From Streptomyces sp. NBC_01723 (lineage in GTDB: Bacteria > Actinomycetota > Actinomycetes > Streptomycetales > Streptomycetaceae), in contig NZ_CP109171.1 in NCBI RefSeq assembly GCF_036246005.1, positions 1 through 64,000 of the forward strand: a stretch of DNA of 64,000 nt, read 5' to 3'. Of the stretch, positions 8,490-17,772 are shown in pieces. Position 1 is the first letter of the stretch, and every line of letters starts with the position of its first letter. The notes below the pieces were generated by a model. That model made no database searches, had not been told where the DNA came from, and saw only the letters and a program-made list of their open reading frames with translations. Position numbers and translations under genes: made by a program.

Positions 8490-8705
8490 GGGTGTTCCCC
8501 CCGTGGGACGAGTGCGTGGACGGCGGCCGGATCCGGCCCGGCCGGTGCGCCACCCAGAGCATCGGCCCGGGCGGCGGGCGGGTGCAACAGCCCGCCGGCG
8601 ACCGGACACGGTGGAACCATCCCAGCCCCGCTGACGTGCAGGTACACGGATGCCTGGGACGCCGTCCCGGGCCGGGGCGTGGGTCGCAACGAGGACGGGG
8701 GACCT

Positions 8706-10079
8706 GTGTCGGCACAGGACGACGAAGGCGGCGGTGAGGTCGCGCGGTTCGCGGCGCAGTTGCGGGCGCTGAAGGAGCGCACCGACCGCAGCTACGGCTC
8801 GCTGGCCCGCCGGCTGGGCATGAACACCTCGACGCTGCACCGCTATTGCGCGGGCGACGCGGTGCCGCTCGGCTTCGCGCCCGTGGAACGCTTCGCGGCG
8901 CTGTGCGGGGCAACGCCCGAACAGCGCCTGGAACTTCACCGCTGCTGGCTCCTGGCCGTGGCGGCCCGCCATCGGCCCCGCACCGCTCACGCAGCGGATG
9001 CCGCGGACGAGGCGGCGCAGGACGGTGCGGGCGCCGCGGTGGAGGGCGCCGTCGGGCCGGGTCCTGCGGCCGGGGCCGGCGGGGGTGCCACGGCCGCGGG
9101 ACCGGATCTCGCGCCCGCGGGGTCCGCGCTGTCCCCGCCGCGCCGGCCGTGGTACCGCCGCAGACGTGCTGTGGCCGCACTGGCCTGCGCCTGTGCTGTG
9201 CTCGCGACGCTCGGGGCGCTGACCGCGCTGGCGGACGGGCAGCGGGCGCCCGCCGGCACTCCCGCCCGGGCGGCAGCCGTCCCGTCCGCCTCCAGCACGG
9301 CAAGGACCGGGGCATCCCAGCGGCCGAGCACCTCGCCCCCCGCGAGCCGCACCCCCGGCGCCGCACGCTCTGCGCAGCCGACCGCACCCGGGAAGAAGCC
9401 GGCCACCACGGCCCCGTCCGGCGCGGCGTCCGCCACCGCCGGCGGCGGCGGGCAGCCCGCCCGCCTGCCGCTGGCCTGGTCCGTGAACTCCCAGGCCTGG
9501 AAACTCGGCTGCGGGCACGACTACGTCATCGCCAAGGAGCCCGCCCAGGTCCCCCCTCCCCCCGCCCCGCAGGACGCCGCGCCCTGGGCGGCGACGCAGG
9601 GGGCGGTGCACGGCGGCGAGACACTCGTGCAGCTGACGGTGCAGGGGCGCAGCGACACCGCCGTCGTGCTGGAGGCGCTGCGCGTGCGGGTGAGCGGACG
9701 CACCGCGCCGGCCGAAGGCAGCGCCTACGCCATGGACCAGGGCTGCGGCGGCGCCGTCACACCCCGGTCCTTCGCCGTGGACCTGGACAAGGACCGCCCC
9801 CTCGCCCGTGCGGTCGCCGGGAACGACTCCGGCACGCCGATCCCGGCCGTGCGCATGCCCTACCGGGTCTCCGCGACGGACCCCGAAGTGCTGCTGGTCA
9901 CCGCCGGCACCCGCGCGTGCGACTGCCGCTGGTACCTGGAACTGGACTGGTCCTCCCAGGGCCGCACCGGCACGGTCCGTATCGACGACGGCGGCCGCCC
10001 GTTTCGCACCAGCGCCATCGAGGGCCTGCCCCGGTACACGTACGACACCCTGAACCGCCGGTGGGGGCCCTACAGCTAG
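8706..10079 (+). CDS. membrane-anchored HTH protein with extracellular domain
   Basis: A 457-residue protein. Residues ~10-75 form an XRE-like helix-turn-helix (FAAQLRALKERTDRSYGSLA, then RRLGMNTSTLHRYCAGD). An Ala/Pro/Gly-rich linker follows, then one membrane segment after RRRR (AVAALACACAVLATLGALTA). Next comes a long Ser/Thr/Pro-rich spacer and a C-terminal extracellular domain of about 200 residues with conserved Trp and Cys (AWKLGCGHDY, DQGCGG, CDCRWYLELDW). This layout is common in Streptomyces and suggests transcription control linked to an outside signal. The GTG at 8706 follows GGGGGACCT. Confidence 0.7.
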   Translation: MSAQDDEGGGEVARFAAQLRALKERTDRSYGSLARRLGMNTSTLHRYCAGDAVPLGFAPVERFAALCGATPEQRLELHRCWLLAVAARHRPRTAHAADAADEAAQDGAGAAVEGAVGPGPAAGAGGGATAAGPDLAPAGSALSPPRRPWYRRRRAVAALACACAVLATLGALTALADGQRAPAGTPARAAAVPSASSTARTGASQRPSTSPPASRTPGAARSAQPTAPGKKPATTAPSGAASATAGGGGQPARLPLAWSVNSQAWKLGCGHDYVIAKEPAQVPPPPAPQDAAPWAATQGAVHGGETLVQLTVQGRSDTAVVLEALRVRVSGRTAPAEGSAYAMDQGCGGAVTPRSFAVDLDKDRPLARAVAGNDSGTPIPAVRMPYRVSATDPEVLLVTAGTRACDCRWYLELDWSSQGRTGTVRIDDGGRPFRTSAIEGLPRYTYDTLNRRWGPYS

Positions 10080-10116
10080 CAGCGGGGCCCCGGGTTCGTG
10101 CGGGCCGGGCCGGGCG

Positions 10117-10674
10117 CTACAGGCCGATGTCGAGCCGGTCGATGTCGGTGAACTCCACGCCCAGGCCGTGGGCGCGGGTGTTGTTGTAGCGGAAGTACAT
10201 CTCGGCGAGGCCCTCGGCGGCGATGCGCTGGAGCTGCTGTTCGGTGGCGCCCTGGTCGCGGGCGGTGAACAGGCGGTCCGCCCACTGGGGGGTGAGGGCC
10301 TGGGTGATGTCGCGGACTCGGGCGTCGTCCGTGGTGCCGGGAGCCGCGGTGAAGCCGAAGCGGGCCCGGGTGGAGAGGATCAGGCCGTCTGTGGTGGACG
10401 CCTTTGTCCTGGCCCGTTGCCGCACCTTCGGCTGCCAGCGCTTTCTGACCTCGCGTTCCATGCGGTCGCGCAGGTCCGGGCGGGGCCGTTTGAGCTGTCC
10501 CTTGACGTAGCGCTCCACGGTGCGCTGGGAGACGCCGAGGAGTCGGGCGACGGCCCCGGTGCCCTTGAGTTGCTTGACCAGGTACCTCATCCGGGCTTGG
10601 GCGCTGCGGGGAAGGGGGCGGGTGAAGGCTGCCTCCAGGGAGCGGTCCAGGCCGTCCCCGACCGGGTCTGTCAT
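10117..10674 (-). CDS. tpg: telomere terminal protein Tpg
   Basis: A 185-residue basic protein, the usual size for Streptomyces terminal protein, which is covalently attached to the 5' telomere ends and primes end patching. Residues 30-60 hold a helix-turn-helix (TGAVARLLGVSQRTVERYVK). The rest is rich in Arg/Lys and ends with RYNNTRAHGLGVEF. Thr114 (APGTT) lies at the position reported, from memory, as the deoxynucleotide attachment residue in S. coelicolor Tpg. The start is six bases after the tap stop and has GGAAGGGGAG before it, so the two are co-transcribed. The telomere at 1-256 is its expected substrate. Confidence 0.92.
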   Translation of the reverse strand: MTDPVGDGLDRSLEAAFTRPLPRSAQARMRYLVKQLKGTGAVARLLGVSQRTVERYVKGQLKRPRPDLRDRMEREVRKRWQPKVRQRARTKASTTDGLILSTRARFGFTAAPGTTDDARVRDITQALTPQWADRLFTARDQGATEQQLQRIAAEGLAEMYFRYNNTRAHGLGVEFTDIDRLDIGL

Positions 10675-10680
10675 CGTCGG

Positions 10681-12789
10681 CTACTCCCCTTCCCCGGTGG
10701 GCGGATCGTTCTTGACGTGGTTGGCGATGTTGAAGACGCCGCCCTGCTGCTCGAACTGCTCCTCGGCCCACAGGACCGTGCGGGTGCCCTGGTGTTTGAC
10801 CATGCCCGGGGAGATGCCGAGCCGGAAGGTGCCCGGCAGGGGCCGGCCCTCGGGTGTGTGTGGCAGGACGTCCAGCGGGGACGGCCCGGGTGAGGGGTAG
10901 ACGACGGCGTCGGTGCCGATCGCCACCGGGTAGAGATCGGCCGCGGCGGCGGTCTTCATCAGTTTGCGGTGCAGGCCGACGCGCTGGTTGGCCAGCACGG
11001 CGGCCCGGATGTCGGGGCGCCACGTCTCACGTTGCAGGGCCGGCCACGGTTCGTAGTGGGGCACTTGGCCGCGGCTGCGCTGGCGGAGTTTGCCGATGCC
11101 GCCCTTCGCGGTGGCCTTGATGGCGCCGGCCAGCAGGGCCGGCGCCGCGTCGGCGTGCCGGGAGCGGGCCATCGCCCGCAGGAACTCGGCGCCGTCCATG
11201 CCGGTGGTGACGCCGAGGTCGGCCATCGTGGCGACGTAGGCGTCGCGCAGCCGCTTGTACCAGGCGTCCAGGTAGCGGCCGTTGCGGGTGCGTACGTACG
11301 CCTCGACGGGTGCGACCTCGAAGCCGAGTTCCACCGCGTAGGCGACGGTGGGGGTGGCGTACCAGGCCGGTCCGGTGGGGTGTTCGCCTTTGGGGGTGAA
11401 CGGGGAGGGGAGCCGGCCGGCGTCGATGGTGCGGCCGTTGATCTGGATGCGGGAGAGGTCGACGTGGGAGAGGTCGACCAGCCAGGAGCCGGGCAGTGAG
11501 GGGTCGAAGGGCGGGTTGCCGGTGCGGTGGGTGGGGCCGCCCAGGCCGACGGTGAGGCCGTTGGCGGCGGCGGCGAAGGACATGTTGATGTCGATGGCGA
11601 CCAGGTAGGGCCGCATGCACTCCTCGTCGGTGAGGGGCCGGCACCAGTCGTAGGGCTCCTCCATCAGCATCTCGGCCGGGGTGCGCAGGTGGTGGCGGGC
11701 GAAGCGGCCCTTGAGCAGGGGGTGTTCGTCGGGGACCTCGCACTCCACCGCCTCGTGCACCGCGGTGAGCGCGTCGTCGTTGAGGGCCCGGGTGAACTCG
11801 CCGGTGGCGGGGTCCTTCTGTGCGCGGGTCGGCGGGTGCAGCGCGGTCATCAGCTCCAGGCCGGTGACCGCCGCGGTGCCGCGCGGTGTCATCACGCGCT
11901 GGGCGTAGGTGGTGAGGTAGCGGGCGAGGTCGGCCGGGTGCATGGTGGGCAGCCGCGGGGTGTCGCGGTCGTCCCACTCGCGGGCGTCCAGGGCGTTCCA
12001 GGCCGGGATGCACAGCTGGACGCAGTGGCGGCGCGCTCCGTCGGCGGGGCGGTAGATCCTCGCCCAGGGGCCCAGGCCGCGTCGGGTCAGTTTCCAGTCG
12101 GCGCGGGCCAGTTGCCGGACCGTCCGGTGGCTGTCGGGGAGGCGGCCGTTGCGGCGTTCGTCGTCGGTCAGGGTGGTGGGCAGGCCGTAGCGTCGCAGGG
12201 CGGAGGGGGTGAGGACGAGGAGGGGGTCGGCGTCGCGGCCGTGGGCGTGCAGGCGGGCCTGGCCGAGCCGGGCCTCGGTCAGGGCCCAGTCGACGAGCGC
12301 CGGCAGGGACTTGGCGGGCACGTCCAGGACCAGGCCGTCGACGCAGTACGCCTGTGTCGGGCCGGTCTCGGCGTCGATGACGGCGAGGGGGCCGTGTTCG
12401 AAGCGCCGGGCGGTGGCGGGTGGGGCGGGGCTGGGTGCCGTGGCGGTGGGGGTGGGGGCGGTGGGGGTGGGGGCGGCGGTGTCCGCACCGTCGGGAGTCT
12501 CGGGGGCGTCGGGGGTGAGGGTGTCCTCGGGGGCGCCGGCGGGCGGGAACTGCTGTGCCCAGCCGTCGAGGAGGCGCTGGTAGGCCTGGCGCCGCGGGGG
12601 GCGGGGCTCGGCGCGGCCGGACTCCCAGTTCTTCACCGTCTGCGCCGTGGTCTGCAGTACCTGGGCGAGGCGGGCCTGGGTGATGCCGGCCCTCTCTCTC
12701 AGGCGGGCCCGCTCGGCGGGGGCGGGCAGGTGCGGCTCACCGGCGAGCAGTGTGTCAACGGCCGCGAACAGCTCTTCTTCCGTCGGCAT
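10681..12789 (-). CDS. tap: telomere-associated protein Tap
   Basis: A 702-residue protein. An N-terminal helix-turn-helix of XRE type (residues ~25-60, RAGITQARLAQVLQTTAQTV, then KNWESGRAEPRPPR) precedes a Pro/Thr-rich linker (~90-125). A long DNA-polymerase-like body follows, with DIN and TDAVVYPSP near the end, matching the known Tap layout. Tap binds the telomeric 3' overhang, recruits Tpg and supplies the deoxynucleotidylation activity. It is immediately upstream of tpg, the conserved order. The ATG at 12789 follows GGAGGTGA. Confidence 0.92.
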   Translation of the reverse strand: MPTEEELFAAVDTLLAGEPHLPAPAERARLRERAGITQARLAQVLQTTAQTVKNWESGRAEPRPPRRQAYQRLLDGWAQQFPPAGAPEDTLTPDAPETPDGADTAAPTPTAPTPTATAPSPAPPATARRFEHGPLAVIDAETGPTQAYCVDGLVLDVPAKSLPALVDWALTEARLGQARLHAHGRDADPLLVLTPSALRRYGLPTTLTDDERRNGRLPDSHRTVRQLARADWKLTRRGLGPWARIYRPADGARRHCVQLCIPAWNALDAREWDDRDTPRLPTMHPADLARYLTTYAQRVMTPRGTAAVTGLELMTALHPPTRAQKDPATGEFTRALNDDALTAVHEAVECEVPDEHPLLKGRFARHHLRTPAEMLMEEPYDWCRPLTDEECMRPYLVAIDINMSFAAAANGLTVGLGGPTHRTGNPPFDPSLPGSWLVDLSHVDLSRIQINGRTIDAGRLPSPFTPKGEHPTGPAWYATPTVAYAVELGFEVAPVEAYVRTRNGRYLDAWYKRLRDAYVATMADLGVTTGMDGAEFLRAMARSRHADAAPALLAGAIKATAKGGIGKLRQRSRGQVPHYEPWPALQRETWRPDIRAAVLANQRVGLHRKLMKTAAAADLYPVAIGTDAVVYPSPGPSPLDVLPHTPEGRPLPGTFRLGISPGMVKHQGTRTVLWAEEQFEQQGGVFNIANHVKNDPPTGEGE

Positions 12790-12877
12790 GGAACCCGGTC
12801 ACCTCCGCCGGTCACCGTAGCATTCGTTACCCTCCGATTCGCCGACGTGTTTACCCCTGGATTTAACCCGCCGGGGA

Positions 12878-12913
12878 GGCCGCCGGAACGCGGGGGATGT
12901 CGTTCCGGCGGCC
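12878..12913 (-). terminator. hairpin terminator after the KS/CLF operon
   Basis: Perfect 13-bp arms at 12878-12890 and 12901-12913 with a 10-base loop lie just past the chain-length-factor stop. They separate the biosynthetic operon from tap, which is on the same strand. Bases 12790-12877 should hold the tap promoter, but no clear -10/-35 is seen. Confidence 0.75.
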
Positions 12914-12920
12914 GGTCCGG

Positions 12921-14168
12921 TCAGACGGCGCTCAGGACGGCCGCCGAGTTGAAGCCGCCGCGGCCGCGGGCGAGGACGAGGGCGTGGCGGACGCGGGTCT
13001 CGCGGGGGGTGGTGACGAGGTCGAGGGGGCAGTCGGCGGCGGGCCGGGTGGTGGCGGTGGTGGGCGGGATGATCTGGTCGCGCAGGGTGAGCAGGGCGGC
13101 GGCGGTGTCGAGGGTGGCGCCGCCGGCCAGGAGGCGGCCGGTCATCGTCTTGGGTGCGGTGACGGGGACGCCGCGGGGGCCGAACAGGGCGGCGAGGGCC
13201 TGGGCTTCGGCGCGGTCGGCGGTGCGGGTGCCGGCGGCGTCGGCGAAGACGACGCCGATGTCGGCGGCGTCCAGGCCGGCGTCGGTGAGGGCCAGGCGGG
13301 CGGCGTCGGCCAGGCGTGGGGTGCCGGGGCCGTCGAAGGTGGCGGCGTAGCCGGTGAACGCGCCGTAGACGGGGGCGTCGCGTTCGCGGGCGGCGGTGGC
13401 GTTCTCCAGGACGAACAGGGCGCCGCCCTCGCCGACGACGTGGCCGTCGGCGCGGGCGTCGAAGGGCCGGTAGGCGCGGGCGGGGTCGGCGGTGGTGCTG
13501 AGGTGGCCGGTGGCGAGGTGGGCGGCCCAGCCCCAGGGGCACAGGGCGGAGTCGACGCCGCCGGTGACCATCAGGCGGGCGCCTTTGCGGATCTGGCGGC
13601 GGGCGTGGGCGAGGGCGTCGAGGCCGCCGGCCTGTTCGGCGACGACGACGCCGCTGGAGCCGCGCAGTTGGTGGCGGATGGAGATCTGGCCGGTGTTGAC
13701 GGCGTAGAACCAGGCGAAGGACTGGTAGGCGCTGACGTACTGGCCGCCCTTGGACCACAGGGCCTGCAGTTCGCGCTGGCCGAACTCGAAGCCGCCGGCG
13801 GAGGAGGCGGTGACGACGCCGGCGCCGTAGCCGGGCAGGGTGGCGGGGTCGCTGCCCGAGGCGTCGAGGGCTTCCTTGGCGGCGGTCAGGGAGAGGCGGG
13901 TGACGCGGTCGGTCTGCGACAGCAGGAGGCTGGGCAGGTGGTCCTCGTCGACGAATCCGGGGATCTCGCCGGCGATGCGTACGGGGTAGCGGGAGGCGTC
14001 GAAGCGGGTGAGCGGGCGGATGCCGCTTTCGCCGCGCAGGGTGGCCGCCCACCAGGCTTCGGTGCCCAGCCCGTTGGGGGCCGTGACGCCGATGCCGGTG
14101 ACGACGGAGCCGGTGGTGGCGCCGGTGGCGGCGCGCCGGGCGGGTCGGTCGAGGGTGGCCGTGGTCAT
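12921..14168 (-). CDS. type II PKS chain-length factor (KSbeta)
   Basis: A 415-residue ketosynthase-fold protein in which the active-site Cys is replaced by Gln179 ([12 protein letters not shown]). This is the diagnostic change of a chain-length factor. CLF pairs with KSalpha and sets polyketide length through its tunnel. Its ATG overlaps the KSalpha stop by four bases (ATGA), so the two are translationally coupled, as is usual. No acyl carrier protein gene follows, which is unusual. Instead a terminator and the tap gene come next. An extended N-terminus of about 18 residues rich in Ala/Arg/Thr precedes the fold. Confidence 0.9.
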   Translation of the reverse strand: MTTATLDRPARRAATGATTGSVVTGIGVTAPNGLGTEAWWAATLRGESGIRPLTRFDASRYPVRIAGEIPGFVDEDHLPSLLLSQTDRVTRLSLTAAKEALDASGSDPATLPGYGAGVVTASSAGGFEFGQRELQALWSKGGQYVSAYQSFAWFYAVNTGQISIRHQLRGSSGVVVAEQAGGLDALAHARRQIRKGARLMVTGGVDSALCPWGWAAHLATGHLSTTADPARAYRPFDARADGHVVGEGGALFVLENATAARERDAPVYGAFTGYAATFDGPGTPRLADAARLALTDAGLDAADIGVVFADAAGTRTADRAEAQALAALFGPRGVPVTAPKTMTGRLLAGGATLDTAAALLTLRDQIIPPTTATTRPAADCPLDLVTTPRETRVRHALVLARGRGGFNSAAVLSAV

Positions 14169-15430
14169 GCCGCCTCCTCAAGTCGCGGCCGGGTCAGGAC
14201 GATGGCGCTCTGGAAGCCGCCGAATCCGCTGCCGACGCTGAGGACGGTGTCCGTGCGCTGTTCGCGTGCGGTCAGCGGGGTGTAGTCGAGGTCGCAGGCC
14301 GGGTCGGCCTCGTGCAGGTTGGCGGTGGGGGGCACGGTGTTGTGCTCGATGGCCAGGGCGCTGGCGGCGATCTCGAGTGAGCCGATCGCGCCGAGGGAGT
14401 GGCCGATCATGGATTTGATGGAGCTGACCGGGACCCGGTAGGCGTGGTCGCCGAGGCTGCGTTTGAAGGCTGCGGTCTCGTGGCGGTCGTTCTGTTTGGT
14501 GCCGGAGCCGTGGGCGTTGACGTAGTCGACGGCGGTGGGGTCCAGGCGGGCTTCGTCGAGTGCCGCGCGGATCGCCTCGGCCATCTCCGCGCCGTCGGAC
14601 TTCAGGCCGGTCATGTGGTAGGCGTTGCTGCGGCCGGCGAATCCCGCGATCTCGGCGTAGATGTGGGCGCCGCGGCGGCGGGCGTGCCCGAACTCCTCCA
14701 GGACCAGCACGGCCGACCCCTCGCCGAGGACGAAGCCGTTGCGGGAGCGGTCGAAGGGGCGTGAGGCGGTTTGTGGGGTGTCGTTGCGGGGGCTGGTGGC
14801 CTTGATGGCGTCGAAGCAGGCCACGGTGATCGGGGAGATGGGTGCCTCGGTGGCGCCGGTCACCATGATGTCGGCGCTGCCCTCGCGGATCAGGTCGACG
14901 GCGTGGCAGACGGAGTCGATGCCGGAGGTGCAGCCGGTGGAGACCAGGGAGACCGGGCCCTGGGCGCCGACGGCGCCGGCCACCTCGGCGGCCATGGAAC
15001 TGGGCACGAAGTAGTCGAAGAGATGCGCGACGGCGCGGGTGTGGTCGACCTCCCAGGTGCTGCCCCCTTCGCTGACCACGCCGTACTCGGTGTCGAGGCC
15101 GGTGGTGCAGCCGACGGCGCTGCCGAGGGTGACGCCGGTGCGCACCGGGTCCAGGACGCCGGCCAGTTGGCTGTCCTCGAGCGCTTCGCGGGCGCTTGCG
15201 AGGGCGAACTGGGCGGCGCGGTCGAGGCGGGTGGCGTCGGCGGGGCCGATGCCGTGGGCGGCGGGGTCGAAGTCCGCTTCGGCGGCGATGCGTGAGCGGA
15301 AGGTGCTCGCGTCGAAGAGTGTGATGCCGCGGGTGGCGGTGCGGCCCGCGGTCAGCGTGTTCCAGAACGCGCGGGTGCCCACGCCGCCCGGGGCCACGAC
15401 CCCGATGCCGGTGATGACGACCCGCCTCAT
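14165..15430 (-). CDS. type II PKS ketosynthase KSalpha
   Basis: A 421-residue ketosynthase with Cys167 in STGCTSG, His307 in NAHGSGT and His344 in GHSLGA. This is the complete Cys-His-His set, so it should be catalytically competent in decarboxylative condensation on an ACP-bound chain. N-terminal [13 protein letters not shown] and the ATGA overlap with CLF place it in the type II PKS heterodimer class. The thioesterase gene ends 10 bases upstream. No ketoreductase, aromatase, cyclase or ACP gene is adjacent. A highly reducing or very short-chain type II system with partners elsewhere cannot be told from an aromatic one here. Confidence 0.92.
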   Translation of the reverse strand: MRRVVITGIGVVAPGGVGTRAFWNTLTAGRTATRGITLFDASTFRSRIAAEADFDPAAHGIGPADATRLDRAAQFALASAREALEDSQLAGVLDPVRTGVTLGSAVGCTTGLDTEYGVVSEGGSTWEVDHTRAVAHLFDYFVPSSMAAEVAGAVGAQGPVSLVSTGCTSGIDSVCHAVDLIREGSADIMVTGATEAPISPITVACFDAIKATSPRNDTPQTASRPFDRSRNGFVLGEGSAVLVLEEFGHARRRGAHIYAEIAGFAGRSNAYHMTGLKSDGAEMAEAIRAALDEARLDPTAVDYVNAHGSGTKQNDRHETAAFKRSLGDHAYRVPVSSIKSMIGHSLGAIGSLEIAASALAIEHNTVPPTANLHEADPACDLDYTPLTAREQRTDTVLSVGSGFGGFQSAIVLTRPRLEEAA

Positions 15431-15440
15431 CGGTTGTCCC

Positions 15441-16211
15441 TCACAGTTGTCCTCCAGTTATGAGCCCAGGTACGGGCCGAGTGCGCCGCACCACGCGGCA
15501 GGCGCGCCCGATCAGCCGGGGTGCGTGCGGGCCGCGGACGAAGAAGTGGCCGCCGGGGACGGTGCGCCGGACGAAGCGGCCGGTGGTCCAGCGCGCCCAG
15601 CCGTCGAGCGTGGCCGCGCCGACGACGGGGTCGTTGTGGCCGTCGACGGCCAGGACGGGCACGGGCAGGGGGCGGTGTGCCGCGTCGGCGAGCGCGGCGG
15701 TGCGCAGGGCGGTGGCGAGCAGGAGGTCGTCGCGCAGTACGGGCAGCACGGTGCGGTACCAGAGGCTGCCGGGGGCGGCGAGGGGGCCGTGGGGTGCCGC
15801 GTCGAGGTCGCTCGCGAAGCGCAGCAGGTCGGTGTCGCTCAGCTCGCCGTGGTGGGGGGTGGCGGCGTGGGGCGGGGGGCTGGCGCCGACGGCCAGGAAT
15901 GCGGGGGCGGGCAGCGCGAGGTCGAGCAGTGCGCGGGTGAGGGTGTGGGCGACGACGCCGCCCAGGCTGTGTCCGTACAGGGCGTAGGGGCGGCCGTCGG
16001 TGATCTGTTCGGCCAGCGGGCCCAGGAGGGCCTCGAGGAGCTGGGCGCGTGTGGTGGCGCGGGTTTCGCGGCGGCGGGCGCCGCGTCCGGGCAGCAGGAG
16101 GGGGACGACGTGCACCGCGGGGCCGGTGGTGGCGGGCCAGTGCGTGAAGGCGGACACGCCGGCGCCGGCGTGGGCGAGGCAGTAGAGGGTGAGGGGTGTG
16201 CCGTCCGGCAT
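15441..16211 (-). CDS. type II thioesterase
   Basis: A 256-residue alpha/beta hydrolase of the proofreading (type II) thioesterase family. It has an early LAHAGAG motif near residue 12, nucleophile Ser82 in GHSLGG, Asp in DGHNDPVV near 205 and His in PGGHFFV near 228. Such enzymes free carrier proteins from stalled or wrong acyl groups and usually mark NRPS or PKS clusters. The ATG at 16211 follows GAGGAGGT. It is 10 bases upstream of KSalpha in the same operon. Confidence 0.85.
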   Translation of the reverse strand: MPDGTPLTLYCLAHAGAGVSAFTHWPATTGPAVHVVPLLLPGRGARRRETRATTRAQLLEALLGPLAEQITDGRPYALYGHSLGGVVAHTLTRALLDLALPAPAFLAVGASPPPHAATPHHGELSDTDLLRFASDLDAAPHGPLAAPGSLWYRTVLPVLRDDLLLATALRTAALADAAHRPLPVPVLAVDGHNDPVVGAATLDGWARWTTGRFVRRTVPGGHFFVRGPHAPRLIGRACRVVRRTRPVPGLITGGQL

Positions 16212-16344
16212 GGTGTCGCACCTCCTCGGTCGCCGTGGTGGGAGCGTGTGGGCTGGTGCTGAGCCTCGCCGACGTGCCTGGAGCACGGCTTGAATCGGCC
16301 ACGTGCGGGCGGGTGTTGGCGGCAGCTGCCGCGGTGTGCCGGTG

Positions 16345-17772
16345 TCACTCCGCGGGCGGGGGCGGGGTGGGGGCGGTCAGGGCGTGGGCGGTCAGGGCCG
16401 GTGCGGCGCCCACGTAGGCGGTGGGGTCGAGGAGCTTTTCGAGTTCTTCCACGGTGTGGTGCGCGGTGACGTCCGGCAGGGTGGCCAGAACGTCCAGCAG
16501 GGGGCGCTGCTGCTGGTGGGCGGTGAGCGAGGCGTGGGCCAGGAGGTCTTTCGCGCGGGTGCGGCCCAGGCGGGGTGCCAGGAGGGCGGCCAGGCGTTCG
16601 CTGACCACCTGGCTCTTGGTCAGGCGGAGGTTGTGCAGCATGCGCTGGGGGTCCGGGGTGAGGCCGGCGGCCAGTTCCGCGGCCGTGTGGGCGGCGCCGC
16701 CGGCCAGGCGCAGCGCCTCGCGCAGCAGGAGCCACTCGGCGTGCCACACGCCCGCCGAGCGTTCGTCCTCGGTCACCAGGCACTGGGTGAGCCCGGCGGT
16801 CAGCAGGGGCACCTGCAGGGCGGCGCTGCGGATGAGTGTGGACAGGACGGGGTTGCGTTTGTGCGGCATGGCCGAGGAGGTGCCGCGTCCCGCGGCGGCG
16901 GGCTCGGCGGCCTCGGCGATCTCGGTGCGGGTCAGGACCTGTACGTCGGCGGCGAGTTTGCCCAGGGCGCCGGTGGTGAAGGCGAGGGCGGCGGCGGTGT
17001 CGGCGACCGGGGTGCGCAGCGCGTGCCAGGGCAGGGCGGGCCGGGCCAGGCCGGTCTCGGTGGCGAAGGCGGTGACGAGCTGCTGCGGATAGTCGCGGTG
17101 GGGTGCCCGGTGGGCCTGGGGGCCGGCGAACTCCAGGTATCCGGCGAGGGTGCCGGCCGCTCCGCCGAGGGAGACCGGCAGGCCGCGGTGTGCGGCGCGG
17201 ACGCGGTCGGCGGCGTCGACGGCCAGGCGGTGCCAGCCCGCGGTCTTGAGGCCGAAGGTGGTGGGGACGGCGTGCAGGGTGAGGGTGCGGCCGGCCATGA
17301 CGGTCCGCGGGTGCCGGCGGGCGAGGCGGGCCAGGGCGGCGGCGGTGCGGTCCAGGTCGGTGAGGATCAGGTCCAGGGCCCGGCGGCACATCAGCATGGT
17401 GCCGGTGTCCAGGATGTCCTGGCTGGTGGAGCCGCGGTGGACGTATTCGGCGGCCTGCGGGTCGGTGGCCGCCACCGCCTCGGTCAGGGCGGCGACGAGT
17501 GCGACGACCGGGTTGGCGGTCTGTCGCGCCTGCAGGGCGAGGGCGCGCGGGTCGAAGCGTTCGGCGCGGGCGGCGCGGGTGATGGCGCGGGCCGCGGAGT
17601 GCGGGACGGTGCCCAGGGCGGCCTGGGCGCGGGCGAGGGCCGCTTCGGCGTCCAGCATCGCCTGGAGCCAGGCCGTTTCACCGACGGCCTCTTCGACGGG
17701 GGTGCCGGCCCGTACGGGGGAGAACAGTCCGGCGTCCGGGCCGCCGTCGAAGGGGGGTGCGTGCTCGGTCAT
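16345..17772 (-). CDS. nitrosuccinate lyase homologue (CreD-like)
   Basis: A 475-residue member of the fumarase/aspartase superfamily. It carries the signature GTSSAMPHKRNP at residues 297-308 and the STSQDI block at 115-120, close in size and motifs to the PcaB/adenylosuccinate-lyase branch. In the aspartate-nitrosuccinate pathway CreD splits nitrosuccinate into fumarate and nitrous acid. The assignment rests mainly on its partner: it overlaps the monooxygenase gene by ATGA, exactly the creE-creD pairing. An ordinary PcaB cycloisomerase is the alternative, but no protocatechuate genes are nearby. A 133-base gap separates it from the thioesterase. Confidence 0.75.
   Translation of the reverse strand: MTEHAPPFDGGPDAGLFSPVRAGTPVEEAVGETAWLQAMLDAEAALARAQAALGTVPHSAARAITRAARAERFDPRALALQARQTANPVVALVAALTEAVAATDPQAAEYVHRGSTSQDILDTGTMLMCRRALDLILTDLDRTAAALARLARRHPRTVMAGRTLTLHAVPTTFGLKTAGWHRLAVDAADRVRAAHRGLPVSLGGAAGTLAGYLEFAGPQAHRAPHRDYPQQLVTAFATETGLARPALPWHALRTPVADTAAALAFTTGALGKLAADVQVLTRTEIAEAAEPAAAGRGTSSAMPHKRNPVLSTLIRSAALQVPLLTAGLTQCLVTEDERSAGVWHAEWLLLREALRLAGGAAHTAAELAAGLTPDPQRMLHNLRLTKSQVVSERLAALLAPRLGRTRAKDLLAHASLTAHQQQRPLLDVLATLPDVTAHHTVEELEKLLDPTAYVGAAPALTAHALTAPTPPPPAE

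Noticed and set aside
12799..14285. Long Gly- or Arg-rich frames over the chain-length factor
   Set aside because: Low-complexity shadows of the KSbeta gene.
16345..17772. Protocatechuate catabolism (PcaB) role for the lyase
   Set aside because: Its gene overlap is with a CreE-like flavoprotein, and no other pca genes are near.
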